Positions 25,824-34,887 of a stretch of DNA of 64,000 bases are shown here, in pieces. The notes below the pieces were generated by a model. It was not told the DNA's origin. It worked only from the letters and a program-made list of their open reading frames with translations, and searched no databases. Both the position numbers and the translations under genes were made by a program. The stretch is from JBGQOG01 sp052113705. Lineage in GTDB: Bacteria; Pseudomonadota; Alphaproteobacteria; Rhodobacterales; Rhodobacteraceae. Positions within the stretch are counted from its first letter, which is position 1. Each line of letters opens with the position of its first letter. Where the stretch lies: contig NZ_JBGQOG010000004.1 of assembly GCF_052113705.1 (NCBI RefSeq), forward strand, positions 308,121 through 372,120, read 5' to 3'.

Positions 25824-26009
25824 GGGGCCTCTCCTTTTGCGCCAGCTTAGGCGGGCGGGCGCGCCTTGTCATCCGGGTGGGGCTTCGCGCTTTGCCCGCC
25901 GATGCGGCAGGCGCGGGTGGTTTTGACGCGGGCGTTTGTCGTATTTGTCACGAAAGCGTCGATTCTGATTTTGCTCTCTTGTCAGACCCCCGGCGGCCGG
26001 GCTATCGGT

Positions 26010-26190
26010 GAGGGGTCAGAATCGGGAGAAGCTGGGTTTTCGGATCCAGTGCCGAAGGAGCAACCGCCCCGGTAAACTCTCAGGCAAAAGGACCGTTCTG
26101 ACAGAAGGACTCTGGAGAGTGATGCCGTGGCATCCGCCGAAGGGATAACGATCTCAGGCGCCCCATCGCGGGTAGGGACAGAGGGGGCAT
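26010..26190 (+). promoter_or_regulatory. Tandem glycine riboswitch upstream of gcvTHP
   Basis: The first aptamer is closed by GTCAGAA (26015-26021) pairing with TTCTGAC (26096-26102) and contains the conserved GCCGAAGGAGCAA and AAACTCTCAGGCAAAAGGAC. A second aptamer follows without a break: CTCTGGAGAGTGATGCC at 26110, then CCGCCGAAGGG, ATCTCAGGCGCC and GGGACAGAG. This is the classic glycine sensor that turns on the glycine cleavage system when glycine is high. It lies 70-250 bases before gcvT. The linker between aptamers is only a few bases, as is usual. Confidence 0.93.
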
Positions 26191-26258
26191 CGGGGAGGAC
26201 GGGCGCAGCCTGTCCGGGAAACGATGCCGGACGTCCGGCAGATCAGAGGAGGGCGGCA

Positions 26259-27380
26259 ATGGCCGACCTGTTGCGGACGGGTCTTTACGACCTGCATCTG
26301 TCCTTGGGTGCCAAGATGGTGCCCTTTGCCGGCTATGAAATGCCGGTGCAATATCCGATGGGCGTGCTGAAAGAGCATCTGCACACCCGCACGGCCGCCG
26401 GGCTGTTTGACGTGAGCCATATGGGGCAGGTGATCCTGCGCGCGCCCTCGGGGCTGGCCGCCGATGCCGCGCGGGCGCTGGAGGCGCTGGTGCCGGTCGA
26501 TCTGATCGGGCTGGCGGCGGGGCGGCAGCGCTATGCGCTGTTCACCAATGCCACGGGCGGTATTCTCGACGATCTGATGGTGGCCAATCGCGGCGATCAC
26601 CTCTTCCTCGTGGTCAACGCCGCCTGCAAGGGCACGGATGTGGCGCATCTGCGCGCGCATCTGGGCATCGAGGTGACCGAGATCACCGACCGCGCGCTCT
26701 TGGCGCTGCAAGGGCCGGGGGCCGAGGCGGCGCTGGCGGCGCTGGTGCCCGGTGTCGCAGCGATGCGCTTCATGGATCAGGCCATTTTCGACTGGCAGGG
26801 GGCGGAGCTCTGGATCTCGCGCTCGGGCTATACCGGCGAGGATGGCTTCGAGATTTCGGTGCCCGAGGCGCGGGCGACCGGGTTGGCAGAGGCGCTCTTG
26901 GCCCAGGACGGCGTGGCGCCGATTGGTCTGGGCGCGCGGGACAGTTTGCGGCTGGAGGCAGGGCTGTGCCTTTATGGCCATGACATCGACACCACCACCA
27001 GTCCGGTGGAGGCGGCGCTGGTCTGGGCGATGCAAAAGGCACGCCGCGCCGGGGGCGACCGCGAAGGCGGCTTTCCGGGCGCCGAAGTGATCTTGCGGCA
27101 ATTGGCCGAGGGCGTTGCGCGCCGCCGCGTCGGGCTATTGCCCGAGGGGCGGGCGCCGATGCGCGAAGGCGTTGAGATTTATGCGGCGCCCGAAGGCGGC
27201 GCGCCGATTGGCGTGATCACCTCGGGCGGTTTTGGCCCCTCGGTCGGCGCGCCGGTTGCGATGGGCTATCTGCCCGCCGATCTGCCGGATGGCAGCCTTG
27301 TTTACGGCGATGTGCGCGGCAAACGTCTGCCCGTGCGCCTCGCCCCGATGCCGTTTCACCCCACAACCTACAAGCGCTGA
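26259..27380 (+). CDS. gcvT: Glycine cleavage system T protein (aminomethyltransferase)
   Basis: A 373-residue tetrahydrofolate-dependent enzyme. It takes the aminomethyl group from lipoylated GcvH and forms 5,10-methylene-THF and ammonia. Family marks: LHLSLGAKMVPFAGYEMPVQY near residue 10, AAGLFDVSHMGQV near 45, the catalytic Asp in GGILDDLMVANRG near residue 100, and GYTGEDGFEIS near 190. The start MADLLRTGLYD has GAGGAGGG upstream; the frame is open 44 codons further, through the riboswitch. First gene of gcvTHP. Confidence 0.95.
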   Translation: MADLLRTGLYDLHLSLGAKMVPFAGYEMPVQYPMGVLKEHLHTRTAAGLFDVSHMGQVILRAPSGLAADAARALEALVPVDLIGLAAGRQRYALFTNATGGILDDLMVANRGDHLFLVVNAACKGTDVAHLRAHLGIEVTEITDRALLALQGPGAEAALAALVPGVAAMRFMDQAIFDWQGAELWISRSGYTGEDGFEISVPEARATGLAEALLAQDGVAPIGLGARDSLRLEAGLCLYGHDIDTTTSPVEAALVWAMQKARRAGGDREGGFPGAEVILRQLAEGVARRRVGLLPEGRAPMREGVEIYAAPEGGAPIGVITSGGFGPSVGAPVAMGYLPADLPDGSLVYGDVRGKRLPVRLAPMPFHPTTYKR

Positions 27381-27391
27381 GGAGCGTTCCG

Positions 27392-27751
27392 ATGAAATAT
27401 ACCGAAGAGCATGAATGGCTGCGCGTTGAGGGTGACCTCGTGGTGGTTGGCATCACCGAACATGCCAGCGAAGCGCTGGGCGATGTGGTGTTTGTCGAAC
27501 TGCCGGAAGTGGAGACGCAGGTCGCCAAGGGCGATGAGATCGTGGTGATCGAAAGCGTCAAGGCCGCCTCCGACATCCTGGCGCCGCTGGACGGTGAGAT
27601 TGTCGAAGTGAATGACGCTTTGGCCGATAATCCGGCTTTGGTGAACGAAGATCCGTTGGGTGCGGGCTGGTTCTTCAAGATGAAGGTGACCGATATGTCC
27701 GAGCTGGACGGCCTTCTGGACGAAGACGCCTATCAAGACCTGATCGGGTGA
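27392..27751 (+). CDS. gcvH: Glycine cleavage system H protein (lipoyl carrier)
   Basis: A 119-residue carrier that shuttles the aminomethyl intermediate between GcvP and GcvT on a lipoyl arm. The lipoylated lysine is Lys57 in VVIESVKAASD. The N-terminal YTEEHEWLRVEGDLVVVGITEHA is the family signature. It begins 11 bases after gcvT with GAGGAGCG as ribosome-binding site, so it is co-transcribed and under the riboswitch. Confidence 0.96.
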   Translation: MKYTEEHEWLRVEGDLVVVGITEHASEALGDVVFVELPEVETQVAKGDEIVVIESVKAASDILAPLDGEIVEVNDALADNPALVNEDPLGAGWFFKMKVTDMSELDGLLDEDAYQDLIG

Positions 27752-27912
27752 GCGCCCGCCGGGTTGCCCCGCCCGCGCGGCGCGACCCGGCCCCTGTTCA
27801 TTCAGCCTGCACGGATGCCCCGCCTTTGGCAGGGGCCTGAAAACTGATGTCTGACGGGCCTTTGACGGGCCCTGTGGAACCCCTCTTGGCACGCCAATCC
27901 GGAACCCTGACC

Positions 27913-30741
27913 ATGAGCTATGCGCCCACCGCCTATGACACCTATGATTTCGCCAACCGCCGCCATATCGGCCCCAGCCCCTCGGAAATGGCCGAGATGC
28001 TCAAGGCCGTGGGCGTCGAGAGCCTCGATCAGCTGATCGCCGAGACGGTGCCCGCCGCGATCCGGCAGGCGACGCCGCTCAGCTGGGCGCCGCTGACCGA
28101 GCATGCGCTGATTGCGAAAATGCGCGAGGTGGCGGCGAAGAACCGGGTGATGACCAGCCTGATCGGTCAGGGCTATTACGGCACGGTCACCCCGCCCGCC
28201 ATCCAGCGGAATATTCTGGAAAATCCGGCCTGGTACACCGCCTATACCCCCTATCAGCCCGAGATTGCGCAGGGGCGGCTGGAGGCTTTGCTGAACTTCC
28301 AGACCATGGTCAGCGATCTGACCGGCCTGCCGGTGGCCAATGCGAGCCTTCTGGATGAGGCGACGGCGGCGGCCGAAGCGATGGCCATGGCCGAGCGGGT
28401 GGCAAAATCCAAGGCGCGCGCCTTCTTTGTCGATGAGAACTGCCATCCGCAGACGATTGCGGTGATCCGCACCCGGGCTTTGCCCTTGGGGATTGAGGTC
28501 GTGGTGGGGGCGCCCGCAGCGCTGGTGGCCGAAGAGGTCTTTGGCGCGATCTTCCAATATCCCGGCACCTATGGCGATGTGGTCGATTTCACCGATCAGA
28601 TTGCGGCTTTGCATGCGGCAAAGGCCGTCGCGGTGGTGGCGACCGATCTGCTGGCGCTCTGCCTTTTGAAAGAGCCGGGCGCGATGGGGGCGGATATCGC
28701 CGTGGGGTCGGCGCAGCGCTTTGGCGTGCCGATGGGCTATGGCGGCCCGCATGCGGCCTTCATGTCTTGCCGCGACGAGTTCAAACGCTCGATGCCGGGC
28801 CGGATTGTCGGCGTGTCGATCGATGCGCGGGGCGGCCGCGCCTACCGGTTGTCTCTGCAAACGCGCGAGCAGCATATCCGCCGCGAAAAGGCCACCTCCA
28901 ACGTCTGCACAGCGCAGGCGCTTCTGGCGGTGATGGCCTCGTTCTATGCGGTGTTCCACGGGCCGGTGGGCCTGCGGGCCATTGCCGAGCGGGTGCATTT
29001 CAACGCGGTGCGTCTGGCCCGGGCGCTGGCTGAAGCGGGGGCGAAAGTGGCCCCGGCGGCCTTCTTTGACACGATCACCGTGGAGGTGGGCGTCGGCCAG
29101 CAGGGCATCATGGCCGCCGCGCGCCATCGTGGCATCAACTTCCGCAAGGTGGGCCGCGACCGGGTGGGCATCTCAGTCGATGAGCTGACGGATGATGCGG
29201 TGATCGCCCGCGTGCTCGACGCCTTCGGGATCGAGGCCCCGGAAGCGCCGGTCCCGGCGCTGGGGTTCCCCGACGCGCTTCTGCGGCAGTCGGCCTATCT
29301 GACGCATCCGGTCTTTCACATGAACCGGGCGGAATCCGAGATGATGCGCTATATGCGCCGCCTGTCGGACCGCGATCTGGCGCTGGACCGGGCGATGATC
29401 CCGCTTGGCTCCTGCACGATGAAGCTGAACGCCGCCGCCGAGATGATGCCGATCACCTGGCCGGAATTTGGCTCGCTGCATCCTTTCGCGCCGCATAATC
29501 AGGCCGAGGGCTATCATGAGGCGATCCGCGATCTGACCGAAAAGCTCTGTGAAATCACCGGCTATGACGCGTTTTCGCTGCAGCCCAACTCGGGCGCGCA
29601 GGGGGAATATGCGGGGCTCTTGACCATCTCGGCCTATCACCGTGCGCGTGGCGATCATCAGCGCAATGTCTGTCTGATCCCGGTCTCGGCGCATGGCACC
29701 AACCCGGCCTCGGCGCAGATGGCGGGGATGAAGGTTGTGGTGGTGAAATCCACCGCCAACGGTGATGTCGATCTGGAGGATTTCCGCGAAAAGGCGGCGG
29801 CGGCGGGCGATACGTTGGCGGCCTGCATGATCACCTATCCCTCGACCCATGGCGTGTTTGAAGAGACGGTGCGCGAAGTCTGCGACATCACCCATGAATT
29901 TGGCGGCCAGGTCTATATGGACGGCGCCAATATGAACGCGATGGTCGGGCTGGTGAAGCCGGGGCGGATCGGTTCGGATGTGTCGCACCTCAACCTGCAC
30001 AAGACCTTTGCCATCCCGCATGGCGGCGGCGGCCCGGGCATGGGGCCGATCGGAGTGAAAGAGCATCTGGCGCCCTATCTGCCGGGGCATCCGGAAACGG
30101 GTGGCGCGGAAGGGCCGGTGAGTGCGGCACCCTATGGCTCGGCCTCGATCCTGCTGATTTCCTGGGCTTATTGCCTGATGATGGGCGGGGCCGGGCTGAC
30201 GCAGGCGACGAAGGTGGCGATTTTGAACGCCAACTACATCGCCGCGCGGCTGAAGGGGGCCTATCCGGTCCTGTTCATGGGTAATCGCGGCCGGGTGGCG
30301 CATGAATGCATCCTCGACACCCGGCCCTTTGCCGAAGCCGGGATTTCGGTGGATGATATCGCCAAGCGTTTGATCGACAACGGTTTCCACGCGCCGACCA
30401 TGTCCTGGCCGGTGGCGGGGACGCTGATGGTCGAGCCGACCGAAAGCGAAACCAAGGCCGAGATCGACCGCTTTATCACCGCACTGCTCGCGATCCGCGA
30501 GGAGATTGCAGCGGTGGAGCGTGGCGAGATTGCCGCCGATCAAAGCCCGCTGCATTTCGCGCCGCATACGGTTGAGGATCTGGTGGCCGACTGGGACCGC
30601 GCCTACAGCCGTGAGGCGGGCTGCTTCCCGCCGGGCGCTTTCCGCGTCGACAAATACTGGCCGCCGGTCGGCCGCGTCGACAACGTCTACGGCGACCGGA
30701 CGCTGGTCTGCACCTGCCCGCCGATTGAGAGCTATATGTAA
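27913..30741 (+). CDS. gcvP: Glycine dehydrogenase (decarboxylating), P protein
   Basis: A 942-residue PLP enzyme that decarboxylates glycine and passes the aminomethyl group to GcvH. It is the fused single-chain form with N- and C-terminal halves. The PLP lysine is in HLNLHKTFAIPHGGGGPGMG near residue 700, and the N-terminus carries the RRHIGPSPSEMAEML signature. I chose ATG 27913 (MSYAPTAYDTYDF) because GGAACC lies upstream and the family starts there; ATG 27847 is in frame and would add 22 residues without family support. It completes the riboswitch-gcvT-gcvH-gcvP unit, with 160 bases between gcvH and this start. Confidence 0.95.
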   Translation: MSYAPTAYDTYDFANRRHIGPSPSEMAEMLKAVGVESLDQLIAETVPAAIRQATPLSWAPLTEHALIAKMREVAAKNRVMTSLIGQGYYGTVTPPAIQRNILENPAWYTAYTPYQPEIAQGRLEALLNFQTMVSDLTGLPVANASLLDEATAAAEAMAMAERVAKSKARAFFVDENCHPQTIAVIRTRALPLGIEVVVGAPAALVAEEVFGAIFQYPGTYGDVVDFTDQIAALHAAKAVAVVATDLLALCLLKEPGAMGADIAVGSAQRFGVPMGYGGPHAAFMSCRDEFKRSMPGRIVGVSIDARGGRAYRLSLQTREQHIRREKATSNVCTAQALLAVMASFYAVFHGPVGLRAIAERVHFNAVRLARALAEAGAKVAPAAFFDTITVEVGVGQQGIMAAARHRGINFRKVGRDRVGISVDELTDDAVIARVLDAFGIEAPEAPVPALGFPDALLRQSAYLTHPVFHMNRAESEMMRYMRRLSDRDLALDRAMIPLGSCTMKLNAAAEMMPITWPEFGSLHPFAPHNQAEGYHEAIRDLTEKLCEITGYDAFSLQPNSGAQGEYAGLLTISAYHRARGDHQRNVCLIPVSAHGTNPASAQMAGMKVVVVKSTANGDVDLEDFREKAAAAGDTLAACMITYPSTHGVFEETVREVCDITHEFGGQVYMDGANMNAMVGLVKPGRIGSDVSHLNLHKTFAIPHGGGGPGMGPIGVKEHLAPYLPGHPETGGAEGPVSAAPYGSASILLISWAYCLMMGGAGLTQATKVAILNANYIAARLKGAYPVLFMGNRGRVAHECILDTRPFAEAGISVDDIAKRLIDNGFHAPTMSWPVAGTLMVEPTESETKAEIDRFITALLAIREEIAAVERGEIAADQSPLHFAPHTVEDLVADWDRAYSREAGCFPPGAFRVDKYWPPVGRVDNVYGDRTLVCTCPPIESYM

Positions 30742-30772
30742 GCTCAGCCGGGATCGCCGGTGGCGGCCTGCG

Positions 30773-30804
30773 CCTCCGGCGGGGATATTTGCGATCAGGC
30801 AAAG
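30773..30804 (-). repeat. Copy of the dispersed intergenic repeat
   Basis: CCTCCGGCGGGGATATTTGC and then GATCAGGCAAAG, between gcvP and trxC. It matches the copy at 40252-40283 at about 29-30 of 32 positions and is the reverse complement of the form at 20668 and 48540. Confidence 0.6.
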
Positions 30805-30891
30805 CGGAATTGCTGAGAAAAGGGCCGGGGCGGGGTTGTGATCCCGCCTCGGCCTCTCAATATATTCCGCAGATGGAATGTGAGGTGGGCG

Positions 30892-31338
30892 ATGGCCTAT
30901 GATGTGAAACTGATCTGTCTGTCCTGCGGTCAGGCGAACCGGGTGCCCGAGGACAGGCTGACGGCGGGGCCGAAATGTGGCAGCTGCGGCGCGGGGCTGG
31001 TGACGGGCAAGGTGGCCGAGATTGATGGCGGTGTGCTGAGCAAGGCCGCCGCCGCGGATGAACTGCCGCTTTTGGTGGATTTCTGGGCCCCCTGGTGCGG
31101 GCCTTGTCGGCAGATGGCCCCGGAATTTGTCAAGGCGGCGGGGATGTTGGCGCCCAAGGTGCGGCTGGCCAAGATTGACACCCAGGCGCATGGTTCGGTT
31201 TCGGGCCGCTACCGGATTCAGGGGATCCCGGCGTTTATTCTGTTCCATAAGGGGCGCGAAGTGGCGCGGCTGGCGGGGATGCGCCCGGCGGCGGATCTGG
31301 TCCGTTTCGTGCAGTCCAAGACCGCGGGCGGGCGTTGA
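30892..31338 (+). CDS. trxC: Thioredoxin 2 with N-terminal zinc ribbon
   Basis: A 148-residue cytosolic disulfide reductase. An N-terminal zinc finger holds two CxxC pairs (LICLSCGQANR; PKCGSCGAG, residues about 6-35), followed by a thioredoxin domain with the active site FWAPWCGPCRQM near residue 65 and the cis-Pro in GIPAFILF. TrxC is linked to oxidative stress defence and resists oxidation differently from TrxA. ATG 30892 has GAGGTGGG upstream and starts MAYDVKLICL; an open frame begins at 30838 with GTG but adds nothing family-like. Confidence 0.93.
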   Translation: MAYDVKLICLSCGQANRVPEDRLTAGPKCGSCGAGLVTGKVAEIDGGVLSKAAAADELPLLVDFWAPWCGPCRQMAPEFVKAAGMLAPKVRLAKIDTQAHGSVSGRYRIQGIPAFILFHKGREVARLAGMRPAADLVRFVQSKTAGGR

Positions 31339-31420
31339 GGAGAGCCTGCGCGAAATCCGGAGGCGGTGGCGTGGTGCGCTTGACAAGGCTTGATTCTTGC
31401 GCCAGAAACTGCCTCGGTCT

Positions 31421-31496
<76 letters not shown>

Positions 31497-31884
31497 GATC
31501 TTCCAGTTGAGACTGTGAATGCAAGAGAAAGCTCAGCCTCAAACTGAAGCTGTTTCTCCAATACTTCCCCCCTTTTGATTTCGGAACCTGCCGGAACGGC
31601 CCGCTATGGGGCGCGCTGCCAGAGCTGCGGCATCGAAAAGAGATTGTGTGCGCGCCTTGGCAGTCAAGATCCGGCGGCCCACCCGCCGGGCCGGAACCCT
31701 GCTGGCACAAAAGCCGATTTACCCCCAGCTTTTCGCGAAAGCGGCCGAGTTGTCCCCGAGAAACTGCTTTACAGCCTCCGGCTTTGGTACCACCATATGT
31801 TGTATGCTAAGCTGTGGATAACCCCGGCTCATGTGGATAGATCAAGCCCTTGGGGATAACTTGGGGTGCGGCAGGAGAGACGGC
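31497..31884. other. 388-base intergenic region between tRNA-Ala and ybjN
   Basis: Contains no convincing gene. The last 75 bases hold three DnaA-box-like sites (31813-31859) and, just before them, an AT-richer stretch (CACCATATGTTGTATGC). The upstream part has a C-run followed by TTTT (about 31567) but no clear terminator hairpin for the tRNA. Confidence 0.5.
31813..31859 (+). promoter_or_regulatory. Three DnaA-box-like sites at exact 19-bp spacing
   Basis: TGTGGATAA (31813, perfect reverse complement of TTATCCACA), TGTGGATAG (31832) and TGGGGATAA (31851) lie in the same orientation with start-to-start distances of 19 bases. They sit 26-72 bases upstream of the ybjN-like start. They may be a DnaA-controlled promoter or a DnaA-binding cluster; an origin is unlikely from this evidence alone. 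Confidence 0.55.
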
Positions 31885-32388
31885 ATGGCCTTGTCCGAGG
31901 ACTTCCTTCACGGCGACGACCTTCACCCGATCGATCTGGTCGAGGTTCTGGCCGAGCATCATGAATGGGATTTCGACCGTGTCACCGAAGACCAGATCGC
32001 CATGGCGGTCGAGGGGCAGTGGCGCAATTACTCGATCACGCTGGCCTGGTCGGCGCAGGATGAAACGCTGCGGCTGATCTCCACCTTCGAGATGGATCCG
32101 CCGGCGGACCGGATGCCTGCGCTGCATGATCTTTTGAACCGGGTGAACGATCAGGTCTGGACCGGCGCTTTCAGCTATTGGGCCGAACATCGGATGATGG
32201 TCTGGCGCTATGGCCTGTTGCTCTCGGGCGGCATGGTGGCGGGGCCGGAGCAGATCGACCAGATGATCAGCCAGGCGGTGGCCACGGCCGAACGCTTCTA
32301 TCCGGCCTTCCAACTCGCCTGTTGGGGCAATGATTCTCCGGCAGATGCGTTGAAGGTCGCCATTGCAGAGGCCTACGGTCGCGCATAA
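31885..32388 (+). CDS. YbjN domain-containing protein
   Basis: A 167-residue soluble protein of the YbjN family, which has the fold of type III secretion chaperones and is linked to motility and stress in enterics. Recognisable stretches are IDLVEVLAEHHEWDFDRV near residue 13, then a beta sheet (WRNYSITLAWSAQDETLRLI), and the long C-terminal helix with AERFYPAFQLACWG. The start (MALSEDFLHGDD) has CAGGAGAG upstream; the frame opens 18 codons earlier. It is followed by proC 29 bases on. Confidence 0.85.
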   Translation: MALSEDFLHGDDLHPIDLVEVLAEHHEWDFDRVTEDQIAMAVEGQWRNYSITLAWSAQDETLRLISTFEMDPPADRMPALHDLLNRVNDQVWTGAFSYWAEHRMMVWRYGLLLSGGMVAGPEQIDQMISQAVATAERFYPAFQLACWGNDSPADALKVAIAEAYGRA

Positions 32389-32417
32389 CCTCTGCCCCGA
32401 CAAAGCGAGGGCAGAGC

Positions 32418-33230
32418 ATGGATTTTCAAGATATTTCGGCGCGCGGACTGGTTCTTCTGGGCTGTGGCAAGATGGGATCGGCGATGCTGGCGGGCTGGCT
32501 GGCGCGCGGGCTGGCGCCCTCTTCGGTCTATGTCCTGGACCCGCGTCCCTCCGACTGGCTGCTGGCGCAGGGGGTTGCGGTGAACGCCGCTTTGCCGTCG
32601 GCGCCTGCCGTGGTGCTGATCGCGGTCAAGCCGCAGATGATGGGCGATGCGCTGCCGCAACTGGCCGCGATGGGCGGCGGCGGGACGCTGTTTGTGACCG
32701 TGGCGGCGGGCACGACGATTGCCAGTTATGAGGCGGTTCTGGGCGCGACGACGCCGCTGATCCGCGCCATGCCGAACACACCGGCGGCGATTGGCCGTGG
32801 CATCACGGCAATCACCGGCAACGCGGCGGCCTCGGCGGCCCATCTCGACATGGCCGAGGGGCTGTTGTCAGCGGTGGGGCAGGTGGTGCGGCTGGAGGGA
32901 GAGCATCAGATGGACGCGGTCACGGCCGTCTCCGGCTCGGGCCCGGCCTATGTTTTCCACCTGATCGAAGCGCTGGCGGCGGCGGGCGAGGCGGAGGGCT
33001 TGTCGCCCGAGCTCGCACTGCATCTGGCACGGGCGACCGTGGCGGGCGCGGGTGCGCTGGCCGAGGAAAGCGATGAGGCGCCGGGGCAACTCCGGGTCAA
33101 TGTCACCTCGCCGGGCGGCACCACGGCGGCGGCGCTGGCGGTGCTGATGGAGCCGGAAACCGGCTTTCCCGGCCTCTTGCAGCGGGCGGTGAAGGCCGCG
33201 GCCGATCGCGGGCGGGAACTCGGGAAATGA
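32418..33230 (+). CDS. proC: Pyrroline-5-carboxylate reductase
   Basis: The 270-residue NAD(P)H-dependent enzyme for the last step of proline synthesis. The Rossmann motif LLGCGKMGSAMLAGWLARG lies near residue 12, AVKPQMM near 72, and the C-terminal dimer domain has TAVSGSGPAYVFHLIEAL and NVTSPGGTTAAALAVL. Ribosome-binding site AGGGCAG. Its last codons overlap the next gene by four bases, so the csaA-like protein is translationally coupled. Confidence 0.95.
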   Translation: MDFQDISARGLVLLGCGKMGSAMLAGWLARGLAPSSVYVLDPRPSDWLLAQGVAVNAALPSAPAVVLIAVKPQMMGDALPQLAAMGGGGTLFVTVAAGTTIASYEAVLGATTPLIRAMPNTPAAIGRGITAITGNAAASAAHLDMAEGLLSAVGQVVRLEGEHQMDAVTAVSGSGPAYVFHLIEALAAAGEAEGLSPELALHLARATVAGAGALAEESDEAPGQLRVNVTSPGGTTAAALAVLMEPETGFPGLLQRAVKAAADRGRELGK

Positions 33231-33559
33231 TTGATTTCGATGACTTTCTGAAGGTCGATATTCGTGTGGGCCGTATCCTGCGCGCTGAACCCTTTCCGGA
33301 GGCGAAAAAGCCCGCCTATAAGCTTTGGATCGATTTCGGGCCGGAGATTGGCGAAAAGAAATCCTCGGCGCAGATCACCTTGCATTACACGCCCGAGACT
33401 TTGGTGGGGAGGCAGGTGATGGCGGTGGTGAACTTCCCGCCGCGCCAGATCGGCCCGGTGAAATCCGAGGTGCTGGTGCTGGGTGTGCCGGATGAGAACG
33501 GCGCGATTGTGCTGTTGCAGCCGGGGCAGGATGTGCCGCTGGGCGGCCGGATGCACTGA
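33227..33559 (+). CDS. tRNA-binding domain protein (CsaA-like)
   Basis: A 110-residue protein consisting of one OB-fold tRNA-binding domain of the CsaA/MetRS C-terminal type: FLKVDIRVGRILRAEPFP near the start and VVNFPPRQIGPVKSEVLVLG. CsaA homologues are thought to bind tRNA or act as export-related chaperones. It overlaps proC by four bases. Family sure, role not. Confidence 0.88.
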   Translation: MIDFDDFLKVDIRVGRILRAEPFPEAKKPAYKLWIDFGPEIGEKKSSAQITLHYTPETLVGRQVMAVVNFPPRQIGPVKSEVLVLGVPDENGAIVLLQPGQDVPLGGRMH

Positions 33560-33570
33560 AAGGGCGCGCG

Positions 33571-34518
33571 ATGAGGGTTTTTGTCACCCGGCAGATGACG
33601 GCACGGGTCGAGGCCGCCTTGGCGTCGGCGTTCGACTGTACCTTTCGCCGCGATCCTGCGGGGCTGACCCCGGCCGAAGCCGCGGCAGCGCTGGCGGATT
33701 ATGACGCGGTGCTGCCGACGCTGGGGGATGCCTTCACCGCCGAGGCCTTTGCCGGGCCGGTACGGGCGCGGCTATTGGCGAATTTCGGGGTTGGCTACAA
33801 TCATATCGACGTGGCGGCGGCGCGGGCGGCGGGGGTGGCGGTCTCCAACACCCCGGCGCCCGAGCTGACCGATGCCACCGCCGATCTGGCGATGACGCTT
33901 CTCCTGATGACAGCGCGGCGTGCGGGCGCGGGCGAGCGGTTGCTGCGCGCCGGGCAATGGACCGGCTGGCAGCCGACGCAGCTTTTGGGCGCGCATGTCA
34001 GCGGCAAGACCGTCTCGATCATCGGCATGGGGCGGATTGGCCGCGCGGTTGCCCGGCGCTGCCATCATGGCTTTGGCATGCGGGTGCAGTTCTTCAACCG
34101 CTCGCCGCTGGCCGATCCCGGCCTGCCCGCCGTGCAGATCGCCGATCTGCGGGCGGCGATGCAGGCGGATTTCGTGGTGATCGCCGTGCCGGGGGGCGCC
34201 GGGACCCGCAATCTGATTGATGCGGCGGCGCTGGCCGCGATGCCCGCTCATGGCTGTCTGATCAACATTGCCCGGGGCGATGTGGTGGACGAGGCGGCGC
34301 TGATCGCCGCGCTGGAGGCGGGATCCATCGCCGGGGCGGGGCTCGACGTCTATGCCCGCGAACCGGAGGTGCCCGCCGCGCTGATCGCACAGGAGCGGGC
34401 GACGCTCTTGCCGCATCTGGGCACGGCGGCGGAAGAAGTGCGCGATGCGATGGGGATGATGGCCTTTGACAACCTCCTCGCGCTGGCCGCCGGGCGGGAT
34501 CTGCCCAATCCGGTTTAG
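33571..34518 (+). CDS. D-2-hydroxyacid dehydrogenase (glyoxylate/D-glycerate type)
   Basis: A 315-residue NAD-dependent dehydrogenase. It has a Rossmann motif SIIGMGRIGRAVARRCHHG near residue 150, the active-site Arg in NIARGDVVDEAALI, Glu in YAREPEVPAAL and His in LLPHLGTAAEEVRD. Similar to GyaR-type glyoxylate reductases and glycerate dehydrogenases; substrate not settled. It begins 11 bases after the csaA-like gene and so probably shares the ybjN-proC transcript. Confidence 0.87.
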   Translation: MRVFVTRQMTARVEAALASAFDCTFRRDPAGLTPAEAAAALADYDAVLPTLGDAFTAEAFAGPVRARLLANFGVGYNHIDVAAARAAGVAVSNTPAPELTDATADLAMTLLLMTARRAGAGERLLRAGQWTGWQPTQLLGAHVSGKTVSIIGMGRIGRAVARRCHHGFGMRVQFFNRSPLADPGLPAVQIADLRAAMQADFVVIAVPGGAGTRNLIDAAALAAMPAHGCLINIARGDVVDEAALIAALEAGSIAGAGLDVYAREPEVPAALIAQERATLLPHLGTAAEEVRDAMGMMAFDNLLALAAGRDLPNPV

Positions 34519-34608
34519 GCGGCCCGCCGCCAGACCGGGAACTTCTGCGGGAACCCCGCTGTGCCGGTTGGCGTTCTCCCTGCGAAGCAACAATGCAGGA
34601 GATAAGCC

Positions 34609-34809
34609 ATGAACTGGGATATCATCGAAGGCAAATGGACGCAGCTCAAAGGCTCCGTGAAGGAGAATTGGGGCGACCTGACCGACAATGACCTGACCGA
34701 GGTCGCGGGCAAACGCGACAAACTCGCGGGCAAGCTGCAAGAGCGCTACGGCTGGGCCAAAGACAAGGCCGAGCAGGAAGTCGACAACTACTTCAAAGAC
34801 AAAGTCTGA
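34609..34809 (+). CDS. CsbD family stress protein
   Basis: A 66-residue soluble protein of the CsbD/YjbJ family: NWDIIEGKWTQLKGSVKE at the N-terminus and a helical, highly charged remainder with a LTEVAGKRDKLAGKLQERYG repeat. These abundant small proteins are induced by general stress; the molecular role is unknown. CAGGAG is the ribosome-binding site, and a strong terminator follows within 30 bases. Confidence 0.9.
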   Translation: MNWDIIEGKWTQLKGSVKENWGDLTDNDLTEVAGKRDKLAGKLQERYGWAKDKAEQEVDNYFKDKV

Positions 34810-34837
34810 GATTTCAGACCCCGTCTGCCCGGACGGA

Positions 34838-34862
34838 AAGGCGCCCTTCGGGGCGCCTTTTT
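34838..34862. terminator. Terminator between csbD and tdk
   Basis: AAAGGCGCCC-TTCG-GGGCGCCTTTTT: a perfect stem with a UUCG tetraloop and T-tail on the plus strand. The AAA on the other side makes it usable for the convergent tdk as well. Confidence 0.92.
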
Positions 34863-34887
34863 CCGCTGCTGCGGCACCCGGGGCGCC

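Noticed and set aside
31813..31859. The DnaA-box cluster as the chromosome origin
   Set aside because: No AT-rich unwinding region, no dnaA, hemE or parAB nearby, and only three boxes; a regulatory site is more likely.
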